Positions 46,576 through 56,169 of a stretch of DNA of 64,000 bases are shown one piece after another. A program made the position numbers and the translations under genes. The DNA is taken from positions 62,001 through 126,000 of the forward strand of contig NZ_JBHUDG010000050.1 of the NCBI RefSeq assembly GCF_042678145.1. Reading direction: 5' to 3'. The notes beneath the pieces were generated by a model. The model was not told where the DNA came from, made no database searches, and was given only the letters and a program-made list of their open reading frames with translations. Source of the stretch: Pseudopedobacter beijingensis. GTDB taxonomy: Bacteria; Bacteroidota; Bacteroidia; Sphingobacteriales; Sphingobacteriaceae. The first letter of the stretch is position 1, and the number at the start of each line of letters is the position of its first letter.

Positions 46576-47196
46576 ATGCAAGAAAAAGATATTTATTCAG
46601 AACTCAGTTCTATCAGAAATCTGATGGAACGTTCTTCTAAGTTTATCTCACTAAGCGGGTTATCTGGCATTATGGCTGGCATATATGCCCTTATTGGTGC
46701 ATTTGTTAGTTATAAAATAGTTTATACAAAACATACAGGGCTTGAGTATCGTGATTATTATATTAGTGATCCTAAAATATTATGGCAACTATTTCTAATT
46801 GCACTTGTTGTCTTAATACTTTCTTTAATTACCGGAATCTGGTTAACAATTAAACAAGCCCGCAAAAAAGGTGAAAACTTTTGGAATCCTGTAAGCAAAC
46901 GTTTACTCAGCAGCCTGGCGATTCCGCTAATTACGGGTGGACTTTTTATTTTGATTTTACTTTATCGCGGCAATTACAGTATCATTGCCTCTGCCTGTCT
47001 ATTATTTTATGGATTGGCTTTGATAGCTGGAAGTCATTACACTTTTACTGACGTAAAATGGTTGGGAATCTGCGAAATAGCTCTCGGCTTATTGTCTACC
47101 CTATTTCCTGGATATGGAATTATTTTCTGGACAATAGGTTTTGGTATTTTGCATATTGTATACGGGTCTGTGATGCATTTTAAATATAACAAGTGA
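46576..47196 (+). CDS. Multi-pass membrane protein of the creD operon
   Basis: The 206-residue protein has about six membrane helices after an amphipathic start (ELSSIRNLMERSSKFISLSG). I do not recognise a named family. Its stop overlaps the following HTH regulator by 4 bp, and an ACTTTGN5CAAAGT palindrome precedes it. It probably works with the regulator and CreD in an envelope-related role. Confidence 0.7.
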   Translation: MQEKDIYSELSSIRNLMERSSKFISLSGLSGIMAGIYALIGAFVSYKIVYTKHTGLEYRDYYISDPKILWQLFLIALVVLILSLITGIWLTIKQARKKGENFWNPVSKRLLSSLAIPLITGGLFILILLYRGNYSIIASACLLFYGLALIAGSHYTFTDVKWLGICEIALGLLSTLFPGYGIIFWTIGFGILHIVYGSVMHFKYNK

Positions 47197-47501
47197 AAAT
47201 CTCTTTAGAAAAATTTGATAAAGCTTTTGAAAATCGCCTGCGGTTGCAGATCATGAGTGTTTTAGTCGTTAATGAAAATTATGATTTTAATGCACTCAAA
47301 GATTTGTTAAATGCCACTGACGGCAATCTTGCCTCTCACCTAAAGGCATTAGAAAAAGAAGACTACATCATTGTAAACAAGAGCTTTATTGGTCGCAAAC
47401 CCAATACCCAATATGCAGCATCACTAAAAGGAAAAGAAGCTTTCAAAAAACACCTTGAAGCATTAGAAAGCCTTATAAATCACCAAAAAGATAATTCTTA
47501 A
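47193..47501 (+). CDS. Winged-helix regulator (MarR/ArsR-like, HTH_34)
   Basis: The 102-residue DNA-binding protein is a single winged helix (LRLQIMSVLVVNENYDFNALKDLLNATDGNLASHLKALEKEDYI). It has no effector domain or metal cysteines. The start overlaps the upstream membrane-protein gene. Matching palindromes before its operon and before creD are likely its targets. Confidence 0.83.
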   Translation: MKISLEKFDKAFENRLRLQIMSVLVVNENYDFNALKDLLNATDGNLASHLKALEKEDYIIVNKSFIGRKPNTQYAASLKGKEAFKKHLEALESLINHQKDNS

Positions 47502-47515
47502 TTTTTTTTACATAA

Positions 47516-47534
47516 TAACTTTGAAATTCAAAGT
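47516..47534. promoter_or_regulatory. Candidate operator ACTTTGN5CAAAGT, site 2, over a -7 box
   Basis: The palindrome ACTTTGAAATTCAAAGT (47518-47534) is perfect over eight bases per arm. The box TAACTTTG (47516-47523) overlaps it and matches TAnnTTTG. It lies 20 bp before the creD start. Confidence 0.65.
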
Positions 47535-47553
47535 ACTTTTAATAACAATAAAT

Positions 47554-48942
47554 ATGATACAAGAAAACACTCAAAAAACGGCACATTGGCTCAGAGAATC
47601 AATATTTGCCAAACTTTGCTTTATTGGTTTACTTACACTTCTTCTTCTTATCCCCTCTTTCTGGATTCAAAACCTGATAGGTGAAAGACAACTCAGGCAA
47701 GATGAAGTAACTAATGAAATATCTGATAAATGGTCGGGAAAACAACTTGTAGAAGGCCCTGTATTGGTACTTCCCTATTCAAAAATAATAGCAGAAAAAG
47801 ACCAACAAGGAAAAATAGTTTATAAAGAAGATCTGCAAAACATATACATTCTTCCGGAAGAATTAAATATAAACAGTTATGTAGATCCTGAAACATTATA
47901 TAGAGGAATTTTTGAAGCGGTGGTTTATAATTCAAAAATCAATGTTAATGGCAAATTTAGTTCTCTGGAACTCAATAAATCTGGAATAAATGTAGAAGCT
48001 ATACAATGGAGTAAAGCTAAAATAGCCATCGGATTAAGTGACTTAAAAGGTTTGAAAAACAATCCAAAAATTGAACTGGATAAGAAAACCTATGAAGTTG
48101 AGCCTGATCTTACAGATGTTAAATTGTTTCATAACAACTTAATCGCCTCTTTAGATTTAAGCGATAAAAAAAATACAGACCTGGTTTTTACATTTAGCCT
48201 GGATATACGTGGAAGTGGCGAACTTAACTTTCTTCATTTAGGAAAAACCACAGCGGTAAAAATGGACGGTAACTGGGCTAATCCTAGTTTTACAGGTCGC
48301 TACTTACCAGAAGAACGATTGGTGTCAGACACTTCATTTAATGCCACCTGGAAGATGCCCTACTTTAACCGCTCATTTCCCCAACAATGGATTGAAAAAA
48401 GTGCCACACTTACATCTCAAACAGACCAGGAATATATTGTACAAAACAGTGATACCACTTTTGGGGTTAAATTTCTTTTACCGGTAGATCAATACCAGAA
48501 AACAATGCGAACAGCTAAATATGCCATTCTTATAATCTTATTGACTTTTATTTCCCTGTTTTTCATCGAGTTGTTAAACAAAAGAAAAATTCACTTATTA
48601 CAATATGCTTTAATAGGAGCCGCTATGATTATCTACTATACCCTCCTGCTATCTTTTAGTGAGCAAATAGGTTTTAACATTGCTTATCTAATAGCTTCTA
48701 CAGCTACAATTACCTTGATTGTTCTTTTCCTGCTTGGCGTTTTAAAAAGCAAAAAACCAGCACTAATCTTCGGAGCTATACTAGCTATATTTTACAGTTT
48801 TGTTTTTGTAATTATTCAATTGCAGGATTTTTCCTTAATTTTTGGTAGCGTGGGCCTGTTTATTATCATTGCAACCATGATGTATCTTTCTACAAAACTA
48901 AACTGGGAAACTAAATCAACGTCAGAACTTCCTTTATCTTAA
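47554..48942 (+). CDS. creD: CreD-like inner-membrane protein
   Basis: The 462-residue reading begins at ATG 47554 (MIQENTQKTAHWL); a TTG start at 47521 would lie in the operator. It has one N-terminal helix, a large periplasmic domain (EGPVLVLPYS, GSGELNFLHLGKTTAVKMDGNW) and about five C-terminal helices, as in CreD. In E. coli CreD answers to CreBC; here it pairs instead with a small HTH regulator. Confidence 0.88.
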   Translation: MIQENTQKTAHWLRESIFAKLCFIGLLTLLLLIPSFWIQNLIGERQLRQDEVTNEISDKWSGKQLVEGPVLVLPYSKIIAEKDQQGKIVYKEDLQNIYILPEELNINSYVDPETLYRGIFEAVVYNSKINVNGKFSSLELNKSGINVEAIQWSKAKIAIGLSDLKGLKNNPKIELDKKTYEVEPDLTDVKLFHNNLIASLDLSDKKNTDLVFTFSLDIRGSGELNFLHLGKTTAVKMDGNWANPSFTGRYLPEERLVSDTSFNATWKMPYFNRSFPQQWIEKSATLTSQTDQEYIVQNSDTTFGVKFLLPVDQYQKTMRTAKYAILIILLTFISLFFIELLNKRKIHLLQYALIGAAMIIYYTLLLSFSEQIGFNIAYLIASTATITLIVLFLLGVLKSKKPALIFGAILAIFYSFVFVIIQLQDFSLIFGSVGLFIIIATMMYLSTKLNWETKSTSELPLS

Positions 48943-48954
48943 ATCATAAAAAGT

Positions 48955-49347
48955 ATGTTCACTTTTAATCGCACAAACCTGATAATAACAGTTTTTTTAT
49001 TGCTGATAGAGGTTTTTATTGCTCTTTTTGTCAATGATACGATTATCAGACCCTACGTTGGAGACGTACTGGTTGTTATTTTACTCTATTATTTTATAAA
49101 AAGTTTTTTGAATGTTCCGCCTGTAAAAACAGCTGTTGCAGTACTTTTATTTGCTTATAGCATAGAAATACTGCAATATTTCAATATAGTAAGATTAATA
49201 GGGCTATCTGATTCTAAAATCGCCAACATTGTCATCGGCAATCACTTTTCATGGATAGATATATTCGCCTATACTTTAGGAGTATTCATTCTACTGTTCT
49301 CAGAAAACCTCAAAAGATCAAAAAAACATAAGATGCTTATTAGTTAA
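48955..49347 (+). CDS. DUF2809 membrane protein
   Basis: The 130-residue protein has four membrane helices and the DUF2809 pattern RPYVGDVLVVILLYYF with a later IEILQYF. It follows creD by 12 bp and probably belongs to that operon. The role is unknown. Confidence 0.8.
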   Translation: MFTFNRTNLIITVFLLLIEVFIALFVNDTIIRPYVGDVLVVILLYYFIKSFLNVPPVKTAVAVLLFAYSIEILQYFNIVRLIGLSDSKIANIVIGNHFSWIDIFAYTLGVFILLFSENLKRSKKHKMLIS

Positions 49348-49402
49348 ATTTCAAAAAAAACGGGCTGATATTTCATTTTTTTTTATTATCTAACACAGAC
49401 TT

Positions 49403-49446
49403 TATAGGGAGATTATTCGGATTTATTTCTTTATAAGCTCCCTATA
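49403..49446. other. Inverted repeat between convergent genes
   Basis: TATAGGGAG (49403-49411) and CTCCCTATA (49438-49446) are perfect arms with a 26-bp loop. It may help end transcription from both sides. No T-run follows. Confidence 0.4.
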
Positions 49447-49496
49447 ATATTTGTATTAGTACTATATAAATTATAATATAATGGTTTAGTGTATAA

Positions 49497-50828
49497 CTAT
49501 TTATGCTTAACAGACCATTTTCTCAGTTTATGTCCGTGTATAGCATAATAAGCCAGGTATATGTAACATGGAATCAGTACCCAATACGCCTCCCTCAACC
49601 CTTGAGTATCTGCAAAATGCCCGTATACCAGAGGCATAATTGCATTTCCACATAACCCCATAATCATGACAGAGGATCCTAATTTTGTAAACCTCCCCAA
49701 GCCATCTAAAGCTATAGGCCATATACCTGCCCATACCAAAGAGTTAGCTAAGCCCAACATCACCACAAACCAGATAGAAACATCTGCTGTATGTCCAAAC
49801 AGGGTTACACTTCCGGTTGCATACACTATACCTAAACTCAATACCGCTCCCAGTAGCGTACAAAACCTCAATGCATTTACCTGACTGATGTAACGAGGGA
49901 TAGTAATAATTCCTATAAGATAACCTGTTATGGTAAGTGCTAAGGTATAGGATGGAAATACTTTAGCTTCAACCAAACTAATCCCCATAGAATCGGCATA
50001 ACCGATTACTGTATCTATGGCCAATATCTGTGTTCCTACATGCAGAAAAATGGCTATAGCTCCTAATATCAGATGTGGAAACTGAAATATACTGGTTTTT
50101 CCGGAATTAGCTTCCGCTATTTCATCGCTCTCGTTCTCTGTATCTATTTCTGGTAAGGGAGAGTACTTTATAAAGAGCCCTAAGCCTATAAGTACCAGAG
50201 CTACTACTGCGTATGGTACCATTACTCTTCTTATCAGTTCGTCCAGGGCTGTTGCTCTCTCCATTTCTCCCATCAATGGTATCTGCTGAAATAATTCGGT
50301 ATCGCTTGCTCTAAGGACTGCTGCCGCAAATAGCAAAGGAGCCAGTATTCCTGCAAACTTATTACATATTCCCATGATACTGATCCGCTGTGCCGCACTT
50401 TCTTTTGGTCCCAGTACAGTGATATACGGGTTAGATGCTGTTTGTAAAATAGCTAACCCTAAACCTAAAGTAAACAACCCTAACAAGAATATTTCATAAG
50501 TTCTGAACCAGGCAGCTGGCACAAACAAAGCTGCTCCTACCGACATCACAAAGAACGCTATCATCATTCCTTTCTTAAAACCTACCACTTTTAAAAGATA
50601 AGATGAAGGCACAGACATCACCAGATAAGAAATATAAAAGGCAAATGCTACCAGATATGACTGGAAATTTGTTAGTTCACATGCAATCTTGAAAAAGGGA
50701 ATTAAAATGGCATTTATCCATGATACAAATCCTATTATGAAAAATACCAGACCTATCAATAATATGGAAATAGTTGTATCTCTCTTAGTCAGTTGGTCTG
50801 ATGTTATTTTTTTGTCGCTCATTATCAT
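49497..50828 (-). CDS. FHS-family sugar MFS permease (NagP-like)
   Basis: The 443-residue inner-membrane symporter has about 12 helices with the FHS (fucose-galactose-hexosamine) pattern SWINAILIPFFKIACELTNFQSYLVAFAFYI and QTASNPYITVLGP. The family imports fucose, glucose, galactose or GlcNAc. NagA and NagB-like enzymes in the same cluster favour N-acetylglucosamine. It is the last gene of the run. Confidence 0.85.
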   Translation of the reverse strand: MIMSDKKITSDQLTKRDTTISILLIGLVFFIIGFVSWINAILIPFFKIACELTNFQSYLVAFAFYISYLVMSVPSSYLLKVVGFKKGMMIAFFVMSVGAALFVPAAWFRTYEIFLLGLFTLGLGLAILQTASNPYITVLGPKESAAQRISIMGICNKFAGILAPLLFAAAVLRASDTELFQQIPLMGEMERATALDELIRRVMVPYAVVALVLIGLGLFIKYSPLPEIDTENESDEIAEANSGKTSIFQFPHLILGAIAIFLHVGTQILAIDTVIGYADSMGISLVEAKVFPSYTLALTITGYLIGIITIPRYISQVNALRFCTLLGAVLSLGIVYATGSVTLFGHTADVSIWFVVMLGLANSLVWAGIWPIALDGLGRFTKLGSSVMIMGLCGNAIMPLVYGHFADTQGLREAYWVLIPCYIYLAYYAIHGHKLRKWSVKHK

Positions 50829-50839
50829 ATAAGATCAAT

Positions 50840-50875
50840 AAACGTCAGCAAGATTTGAAGTCTTGTTAACGTTTA
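50840..50875. other. Hairpin between oxidoreductase and permease genes
   Basis: aaacgt and acgttt flank caaga/tcttg arms with a short loop. It may act as mRNA processing or attenuation between the Gfo/Idh/MocA and permease genes. No T-run. Confidence 0.35.
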
Positions 50876-50895
50876 TAAACTACTTTTATTTAAAA

Positions 50896-52251
50896 TTAAA
50901 CCTTTGGTTCCCAACCTTTTTGATACTCTCTGCTCCATAATTTTTTAGCAGCAGCACTATTTAATATTCTACCATTTTTAGGATCGATATCCAATGTAGT
51001 GCCTACTTTCTGAGCTATGTTTCCTAATTGAACAAGCAAAGTACTTTTATGTCCACTCACTATATCTGCATTCAATTTCTCGCCTTTTTTTATGGCTTCA
51101 AAGAAATTCTGGATATGGATAGCGTCTAAAACTTGAGAGGGATTAGTTAAGCTTCCTGTATTAACCTTAGCTTCATTTTTGACATGCTTTAAAAGCTTGC
51201 CCTTTAAATCATAAATTTTATAACCATTATCTCCATCAATTTGCAAAGAGCCGTTTTCTGCATAGAAGATTACACCAACACCTGATCCTTCTACAGGACT
51301 TCCATTACAACTTCTTCCCTCCCAGGTTATTGCCCCTTTATCTCCAAATTCCATATTGATAACTTGTGTATCTGCAAACTCCCAATCGTCCTGATAACGG
51401 TATCTACCTCCATTTGAACTTACCTTTGTTGGATAATCTACTTGAAGTCCCCAACGTGCTATATCTACCATATGAGTTCCATTATTCAAAGCCTCTCCTG
51501 TTCCCCAATGCCAGAACCAGTGCCAGTTATAATGTACCAGATTGTCTTTAAATTCTCTTCTGGGAGCTGGCCCTTGCCATAACTCGTAATTTAACCAGGA
51601 CGGCACGGGAGCCACTTTCCCTATACCTATTGATGCTCTGTTATTAGAATACCAGGTTTTTGCAAAATAGGGACGACCGATCACACCTTCATGCAATTCT
51701 TTAATCCCGGCTACTACATTGGGCCATGACCTACGCTGGTTACCCATTTGGATAACATTCTTATATTTGTCTACTGCTTTAATTAGTAATTCACCTTCAT
51801 TGGGATTGTGCCCGCAGGGTTTCTCCAAATAAACATGTTTCCCTGCCTGAGAAGCTAAGATTGCTGCTGGTGCATGCCAGTGATCGGGAGCCGCTACTAT
51901 TAATGCGTCCAGACTCTTATCTCCCAGCACCTTCCTGAAATCTTCCTGTGCTACCGGTTTCCTTTTTTGAATATCCTCAACTTTAGATATACATCTGTTT
52001 GCTGCTCTGGAATCTACATCACAGACATAGATTACTTCACAGTTCTTTTGATCGGCAAAATTTGTTGTTAATGCTAAGCCCCTGGCATTTACACCCATGG
52101 CTGCAACTCTTACTTTCTCATTAGCGCCTAATATGCTCGCATAACTCTTTGCACTAAAACCGGGTAAAACGCCACCTACTCCTATTGCTGCTGCTCCGGT
52201 TAATGCCTGCTTTACAAATTTCCGTCTGCTATTTTCGTTTGTCTCTTTCAT
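50896..52251 (-). CDS. Tat-exported Gfo/Idh/MocA oxidoreductase, 1
   Basis: The 451-residue protein has a twin-arginine signal (SRRKFVKQAL), a Rossmann start (VRVAAMGVNARG) with a modified glycine motif, the EKP catalytic signature in YLEKPCGHN, and HWGTGEALNNGTHMVD with conserved His. The family oxidises or rearranges sugars with bound NAD(P). Export with cofactor via Tat is usual in these Bacteroidota loci. It may act on keto- or amino-sugar glycosides. Confidence 0.85.
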   Translation of the reverse strand: MKETNENSRRKFVKQALTGAAAIGVGGVLPGFSAKSYASILGANEKVRVAAMGVNARGLALTTNFADQKNCEVIYVCDVDSRAANRCISKVEDIQKRKPVAQEDFRKVLGDKSLDALIVAAPDHWHAPAAILASQAGKHVYLEKPCGHNPNEGELLIKAVDKYKNVIQMGNQRRSWPNVVAGIKELHEGVIGRPYFAKTWYSNNRASIGIGKVAPVPSWLNYELWQGPAPRREFKDNLVHYNWHWFWHWGTGEALNNGTHMVDIARWGLQVDYPTKVSSNGGRYRYQDDWEFADTQVINMEFGDKGAITWEGRSCNGSPVEGSGVGVIFYAENGSLQIDGDNGYKIYDLKGKLLKHVKNEAKVNTGSLTNPSQVLDAIHIQNFFEAIKKGEKLNADIVSGHKSTLLVQLGNIAQKVGTTLDIDPKNGRILNSAAAKKLWSREYQKGWEPKV

Positions 52252-52295
52252 TATCTTAATTTATTTTATTGACTTAAAAAACTGTTTTATAAAAT

Positions 52296-53138
52296 TTATT
52301 TAACTGTATAGACGCTTGCTAAAAAATCTAAAATCACTGGGATCTTAGAAGTAATATAAATGTGTGAGGCATGCCCTACTCCATCCATTATTACTAATTT
52401 CGAATGTGTATTATTCTTTTTTTCTAAAAACTGATGTAGAGAATGAGCGTATTCGACTGAAATTAAATCATCCTTATTCCCATGAAATGTTAGAACAGGT
52501 AATTTATAATTTACGATATAATCGTTATTCTCTAAACCTCCAAAAAAGTTAACAAGGGCTGCAATTTTAATCTTGTTTTTTTTGCATAAACCCATATATA
52601 ACGCAGTCATAGCTCCTGCAGATCCTCCAGAAACGGTTATCTTATTTACATCAAAATGATACTTTTTCGCATTATCTTTAATCCATTTTAAAGCTAAACT
52701 GGCATCTACACTGGCTATATCAATGGCTTGACTTAGTGCTGGATGAAATTTACCTGAGGCAGGCAAACCCTCAGACATATTTGAACGACAAGTCACACCT
52801 TGTACCCGATTTAATTTCAAATTCGGCAAATAATTTATAGATACAACAGCAACACCTTTAGAAGCCAGTCTTTCACAAAAACCTTTGGTTTGACTTTTAT
52901 CTCCGCCCGAAAAACCACCCCCATGAATAAACATAAACACCGGTAATTTTGATGATTCGGAAGTATTTTCCGGTAAATAAATATCTAGAAACCTATCACA
53001 AGAAACATCATTTAAGCTAGCTTCTATCTTAGGAGCATATCGAACATCATTGATAACTTTTACCGAAGCGGGGCTTTGAGCAAAGGCAATATTCATTAAA
53101 CCCAAAAACCAAACAATAATTACAAAAAAATTCTTCAT
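52296..53138 (-). CDS. Secreted alpha/beta hydrolase (esterase/lipase-like)
   Basis: The 280-residue protein has a signal peptide (NIAFAQ), HGGGFSGGD, the nucleophile SGGSAGA (GxSxG, near residue 170), FHGNKDD and a His near VGHAS. It fits the BD-FAE/esterase group. Within the amino-sugar cluster it probably removes acyl groups from glycan. It is 6 bp upstream of no other gene start but abuts the next oxidoreductase gene. Confidence 0.78.
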   Translation of the reverse strand: MKNFFVIIVWFLGLMNIAFAQSPASVKVINDVRYAPKIEASLNDVSCDRFLDIYLPENTSESSKLPVFMFIHGGGFSGGDKSQTKGFCERLASKGVAVVSINYLPNLKLNRVQGVTCRSNMSEGLPASGKFHPALSQAIDIASVDASLALKWIKDNAKKYHFDVNKITVSGGSAGAMTALYMGLCKKNKIKIAALVNFFGGLENNDYIVNYKLPVLTFHGNKDDLISVEYAHSLHQFLEKKNNTHSKLVIMDGVGHASHIYITSKIPVILDFLASVYTVK

Positions 53139-53144
53139 AACATT

Positions 53145-54149
53145 TTATTTCTTTAGCAAGCCCACCATATCTATCGGAACGCCTCCTTTTTTCTTACTCT
53201 CATCGGCCGCATGCATAAATGCAAAGATTTCCAACGTTTCTTCTGACTTCACCGGTGTCTCTCCTGTCTCAAAGAAACGGATGATATCCTTCAGCAACGG
53301 ATTATAACCAGAGAACTTACCCAATTTGATTACACTTTTCTCTGTATGTACTGTTCCTCCAAAATCTTTTTTTCCTTCCCTAATTCCTCTAAACGTTCCT
53401 ATTCTACCATCTGCCCATATTCCTGTTACTATATCTGTACTTTCTGTATAAGCTCTCGTAACACTCTTACATCCCGTCCCCATAATAGCAAAGAGCATCT
53501 CTACACCATGTATCCCATACCAAAATAAATCAGGATGTGTTAGTTCTATCATAGCAGGACTATAAGTATCAGCACCTATAACTTTACCTGTTTTTCCTGC
53601 TGACAATTCTGATATTCCTTCTATATATCTTAATGAGGATGCTGAAAATAACGGGGTTTTATATTTTTCTGATACTTCGAATATCTTTTTCGCATCCGAC
53701 AATGATGCCGCTATTGGTTTATCGATAAACATCCGTTTACCTGCTTTTAAAACAGGTAAAGCTTGCTCTAAATGTAGGCGGCCATCATTGGTTTCCAATA
53801 ACACCACATCTACTTTTGAAATTAATTCTTTAATGGATTCTACTATCTCTACTCCATATTTTTTAACCTCCTCAATATAGCCTGGAATCCTTTCATAACT
53901 GGATTTAATATCTTTACTACCATAAGGATAAGCTGCCACTACCTTATAGCCTGAATATTCATCGCTTGTTGTAGTATTCAACGTTTTGGTAAAAGCAGTT
54001 GAGTGTGAAGTATCTAGCCCTATAATCCCCACCCGTTTACCCTTCGGTATTGATGTTTGCGCTGATAACGGTTTTAATATTCCTGACATTGCTAAACCAA
54101 CACTTGTTAGCGAAGTCGCCCTTATAAATTCTCTACGCTTATATTTCAT
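53145..54149 (-). CDS. Tat-exported Gfo/Idh/MocA oxidoreductase, 2 (divergent cofactor motif)
   Basis: The 334-residue protein has a Tat signal (KRREFIRAT). The usual GxGxxG is GIIGLDTSHST here, a known side branch of the family. Catalytic Lys/Pro are in MFIDKPIAAS (DKP instead of EKP). The middle region (THPDLFWYGIHGVEMLFAIMG) fits the C-terminal substrate domain. The stop is 6 bp before the hydrolase start. The reaction is unknown. Confidence 0.8.
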   Translation of the reverse strand: MKYKRREFIRATSLTSVGLAMSGILKPLSAQTSIPKGKRVGIIGLDTSHSTAFTKTLNTTTSDEYSGYKVVAAYPYGSKDIKSSYERIPGYIEEVKKYGVEIVESIKELISKVDVVLLETNDGRLHLEQALPVLKAGKRMFIDKPIAASLSDAKKIFEVSEKYKTPLFSASSLRYIEGISELSAGKTGKVIGADTYSPAMIELTHPDLFWYGIHGVEMLFAIMGTGCKSVTRAYTESTDIVTGIWADGRIGTFRGIREGKKDFGGTVHTEKSVIKLGKFSGYNPLLKDIIRFFETGETPVKSEETLEIFAFMHAADESKKKGGVPIDMVGLLKK

Positions 54150-54203
54150 ATTTTCTTTTTATGTTCTATTTAGCTTGTTAACTGGTTATATGATATTCTT
54201 TAC

Positions 54204-55394
54204 TTAACCGTAATTCCAATATTGTGTTACACCTGTTTCTACTGCTGCATTCCCCATGTGTACTGCTATTGCTGTATCTTTACCTGTATGTACATCCGAA
54301 AATGGCTTTTTACCGTTTTTGATACAGTCAGCAAAAGCCATCAGAGAATAAACCGTAGGCTCCTGATTTAGTCCATCAGGACTACTATATTTTATTTCTG
54401 TTTTCCCTTTAGATTTTACGGCTTCTAGTGTCGCTCCTGTTACACCATCTACTTCTCCCAATATAACTTTGGAAGGTTCAGGAGAAAAATACGCTTTATT
54501 CCTGCTTATTTCTATTGTCCCTTTTGAGCCCAATATTCGCATGGCATAGCTATTATGCTGATTGCTCAGCACCGAGGTAACACTTGATTTCACTCCATTA
54601 TCGTACTCATAAATAGTACGGATATTATCAAAGGTTTCTCGTCCGTCTTTCCAAAAATCCACTCCACCCAAACCAACTACTTTTTTCGGATGACCGTCCA
54701 GCAGCCAGTTTACCACATCTATCTGGTGGGCACAGAGCTCCGCTATTATCCCTCCCGAATATTCTTTATACATCCGCCAATTTACAGCTCGTTCGAACTC
54801 TCCGGAGCCAACAGGTCGCCTCCAATTATTATTCATATTATACTGGCTTTCTATATGTGTTACTTGTCCCAGCCAACCTTGCGATACAATCTCCTTTATC
54901 TTATGATACATATCATAGTACCTATATTGATGACCTACCTGTAGCACCAGATTACTGTTTTTCATTCTCTTTTCTAGATCTAGTGCTTCCTGTATATTAT
55001 AAGTCATCGTCTTTTCCACATAGAGGTGTTTTTTTGCATCCAATGTATCTACCGACATGCGATAGTGGAGATACAATGGTGTGGCTATAATTACTGCATC
55101 CACCTGTCGGTTAACTAACAGATCATGATAATCGGTATAGAACTTGGCATTGCTTTCTGCAAATTTCTTTACTTTTTCCAATGCTGTCTTCGATATATCA
55201 CAAAAACACACCACTTCCATGTCTTTTATGTTTTTAATGGTACTCGCTATTCCTTGACCTCTCTGACCGCAACCTATGATACCTATACGTATTTTCCCTT
55301 CTTTACCAAAGGTACTCATGGGTATTCCAGACAAAGTTATTCCTGCTAGTGACATCGCACTTCCTTTTATAAAATCCCTTCTATTAAAGCTCAT
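54204..55394 (-). CDS. Tat-exported Gfo/Idh/MocA protein, 3 (EKT variant)
   Basis: The 396-residue protein has a Tat signal (NRRDFIKGS), Rossmann GIIGCGQRGQG and a signature YVEKTM, where Thr replaces the Pro of EKP. ELCAHQIDVVNWLLDG holds the conserved His pair region. GH109-type glycosidases with NAD as cofactor belong to this superfamily, so a hydrolytic role on amino-sugar glycans is possible. It is 4 bp from the nagB-like gene. Confidence 0.8.
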   Translation of the reverse strand: MSFNRRDFIKGSAMSLAGITLSGIPMSTFGKEGKIRIGIIGCGQRGQGIASTIKNIKDMEVVCFCDISKTALEKVKKFAESNAKFYTDYHDLLVNRQVDAVIIATPLYLHYRMSVDTLDAKKHLYVEKTMTYNIQEALDLEKRMKNSNLVLQVGHQYRYYDMYHKIKEIVSQGWLGQVTHIESQYNMNNNWRRPVGSGEFERAVNWRMYKEYSGGIIAELCAHQIDVVNWLLDGHPKKVVGLGGVDFWKDGRETFDNIRTIYEYDNGVKSSVTSVLSNQHNSYAMRILGSKGTIEISRNKAYFSPEPSKVILGEVDGVTGATLEAVKSKGKTEIKYSSPDGLNQEPTVYSLMAFADCIKNGKKPFSDVHTGKDTAIAVHMGNAAVETGVTQYWNYG

Positions 55395-55398
55395 ATTC

Positions 55399-56157
55399 TT
55401 ATATTAATTTTGCACTATCTTTATCCAGATAAAGCGTTGCATTTGGATGTTTTCTCAAAATGGTAGATGGAAAATTATCCTGAATATCCTCGTTCAATGT
55501 TTGGTAAATTGCCTGTGCTTTCTTCTCCGAGGGCACCATGCAAAAAACATATTTTGCCTTTACTAATGCCGGCACCGTTAATGTTAGTGCATGAGTGGGT
55601 ACGTTTGCTATTTCACTAAAACATCCATCGTTTACTTGCTGCTGACGACAGGCTAGGTCAAGATCTACTATCTTAACTAATTTTTTATCATTAAAATCTG
55701 CCACATGTGGATCGTTGAAAGCTATGTGTGTATTCTCTCCTATACCCATCAATACAATGTCTGCCGGATATTCTGCTAATAATGCTGAGTATCGCCTTGC
55801 TTCTTGCTCTGTGTCTGCAGCGTTGCCATCCAAACAGTTTACACTTTTGAAAACCACCTTACTGAATATCTTTTTCCTTAGGAAATTAGCAAATCCCTGA
55901 GGGGCGTCTGGATGCAGGTCTACATATTCATCCATATGAAAGGCGTTGATTCGGTTCCAATCTATAGTTTCTTTCCGAAGAGTTTCAAGAAACTCGTTCT
56001 GGGAAGGTGCTGCAGCAAATATGGCATTAATACTTTCTTTTTCTTTCAACAACTGGTTGATAATCGTTGTGGCATCTTTCGCCGCCGCCACCCCCATTTC
56101 TGCCCTTGTGCTATGTACTTTTACTTTCAGTTTGTCTTTCTTAAATTCTTTCAGCAT
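55399..56157 (-). CDS. NagB-like glucosamine-6-phosphate deaminase/isomerase
   Basis: This 252-residue protein matches the NagB/6-phosphogluconolactonase fold. FHMDEYVD (Asp76) and THIAFNDP (His144) align with the catalytic region of NagB. The loop is GENTHIAFNDP, with Asn142 where E. coli has Asp141, and Asp149 for Glu148. B. subtilis-type enzymes also vary here. It would turn GlcN-6-P into fructose-6-P and ammonia. It is 12 bp from nagA. Confidence 0.8.
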   Translation of the reverse strand: MLKEFKKDKLKVKVHSTRAEMGVAAAKDATTIINQLLKEKESINAIFAAAPSQNEFLETLRKETIDWNRINAFHMDEYVDLHPDAPQGFANFLRKKIFSKVVFKSVNCLDGNAADTEQEARRYSALLAEYPADIVLMGIGENTHIAFNDPHVADFNDKKLVKIVDLDLACRQQQVNDGCFSEIANVPTHALTLTVPALVKAKYVFCMVPSEKKAQAIYQTLNEDIQDNFPSTILRKHPNATLYLDKDSAKLI

Positions 56158-56169
56158 GTTGTCATATTT

